From Vibrio diabolicus (GTDB lineage Bacteria > Pseudomonadota > Gammaproteobacteria > Enterobacterales > Vibrionaceae), in the NCBI GenBank assembly GCA_001048675.1, contig CCKK01000002.1:868001-932000 (forward strand): 64,000 nt of DNA, given 5' to 3'. Of this stretch, positions 63,786-64,000 are shown one piece after another. The notes under the pieces were generated by a model that saw only the letters and a program-made list of their open reading frames with translations, did not search any database and was not told the origin of the DNA. The translations under genes were made by a program, and so were the position numbers. The stretch's first letter is position 1. Each line of letters starts with the position of its first letter.

Positions 63786-64000
63786 CTATTTATTCTTACC
63801 TTTCCCATTGTTACCAGAGTTGCCAGAATCTCCACCAGATGAAGACTCTAACTTCACTGAGACCTGAGCGGTCGAGCTGCTTTGACCATCACCTATGGTA
63901 TAGGTAAAGCTGTCGTTATTTTTGAATTTCTTCTCAGGTGTGTAACGCAGGGTGCCATCTGATAACAGCTCTAGTCGCCCCTTGCTTGGTCTAGTAAAAG
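63786..64000 (-). CDS. C-terminal part of a paralogue of the 58.3-kb metalloprotease (cut by window end)
   Basis: About 71 codons read on the minus strand to a TAG at 63786-63788. The translation contains KGRLELLSDGTLRYTPEKKF and NNDSFTYTIGDGQSSSTAQV, ending in GNSGNNGKGKNK. It aligns along its whole length with the C-terminus of the protease at 58305-60089 (LSDGSIEYTPSKKF, NNDSFTYTISDGQSSSTATI, NGKGKPN). The catalytic part lies outside the window, so calling it a protease is inference from this tail and from the mirrored gene order. Confidence 0.8.
   Translation of the reverse strand, partial: FTRPSKGRLELLSDGTLRYTPEKKFKNNDSFTYTIGDGQSSSTAQVSVKLESSSGGDSGNSGNNGKGKNK

Overview
The window looks like a piece of a Vibrio chromosome. 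The supporting evidence is gene content: a full UhpTABC hexose-phosphate system, NirBD/NirC/CobA, an IutA-like aerobactin receptor with a siderophore reductase, NrdD/NrdG, a DcuB-type carrier and a class I-like HMG-CoA reductase, all with gammaproteobacterial operators (FNR, NrdR, Fur). A Harveyi-clade vibrio, perhaps its second chromosome, is my inference from the genes; no rRNA, tRNA or origin is present to confirm it. I saw no CRISPR array, prophage, transposase or integron.

Layout. 1-3.9 kb: molybdate ABC transporter modABC (modC cut by the window edge) behind cobyric acid synthase cobQ. 4.0-5.9 kb: a YgiW-type OB-fold protein, a small outer-membrane barrel and a retropepsin-like lipoprotein. 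5.9-9.6 kb: aromatic/aspartate aminotransferase, then a divergent AraC regulator / MATE pump pair in which BOTH genes carry an apparent single-base frameshift. 9.7-12.7 kb: anaerobic ribonucleotide reductase nrdDG, preceded by a perfect FNR box and two NrdR boxes. 12.7-13.6 kb: a secreted endonuclease/phosphatase-fold protein. 13.6-21.4 kb: a sulfur-stress module: a BigR/SqrR-like two-cysteine ArsR repressor leads an operon with two YeeE/YedE sulfur carriers and an RND pump, and faces a DUF2892 protein and a CoA-disulfide reductase-rhodanese fusion across an operator region with repeated CTAAATTAG motifs. 21.4-23.8 kb: Asp/Glu racemase, PhzF isomerase and DM13 protein. 24-28.8 kb: a YdeP/FdhF-like molybdoenzyme, a LysR regulator and FdhD, with two perfect FNR boxes between the divergent genes.

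28.8-35.6 kb: uhpT-uhpA-uhpB-uhpC-manA, i.e. sensing, uptake and use of hexose phosphates. 35.9-37.2 kb: HMG-CoA reductase. 37.5-40.5 kb: secreted DUF1800/DUF1501 pair. 40.5-44.9 kb: fabH paralogue, trxC with an unusual CNPC active site, an MFS carrier and small genes. 44.9-48 kb: Fur-box-preceded siderophore reductase and IutA-like receptor. 48.3-50.8 kb: dcuB, a NYN-domain protein and a DUF4174 protein. 50.8-55.7 kb: nitrite assimilation/ammonification (nirB, nirD, nirC, cobA; CobA makes the siroheme precursor NirB needs) with FNR- and NarP-like sites and a striking ~100-nt three-way-junction element between nirD and nirC. 56-57.8 kb: rnk and a PAS-GGDEF protein.

58.3-64 kb is the least explained part. 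Two convergent gene pairs form a mirror image: metzincin protease (+) facing a DUF11-like Cys-rich secreted protein (-), then a second DUF11-like secreted protein (+) facing a second protein (-, cut by the window end) whose C-terminus is clearly homologous to that of the first protease. Each convergent pair shares a bidirectional terminator, and the two DUF11 genes diverge from one regulatory region containing a TGTAACAC inverted repeat. I regard this as the best candidate for an undescribed surface/secreted system.
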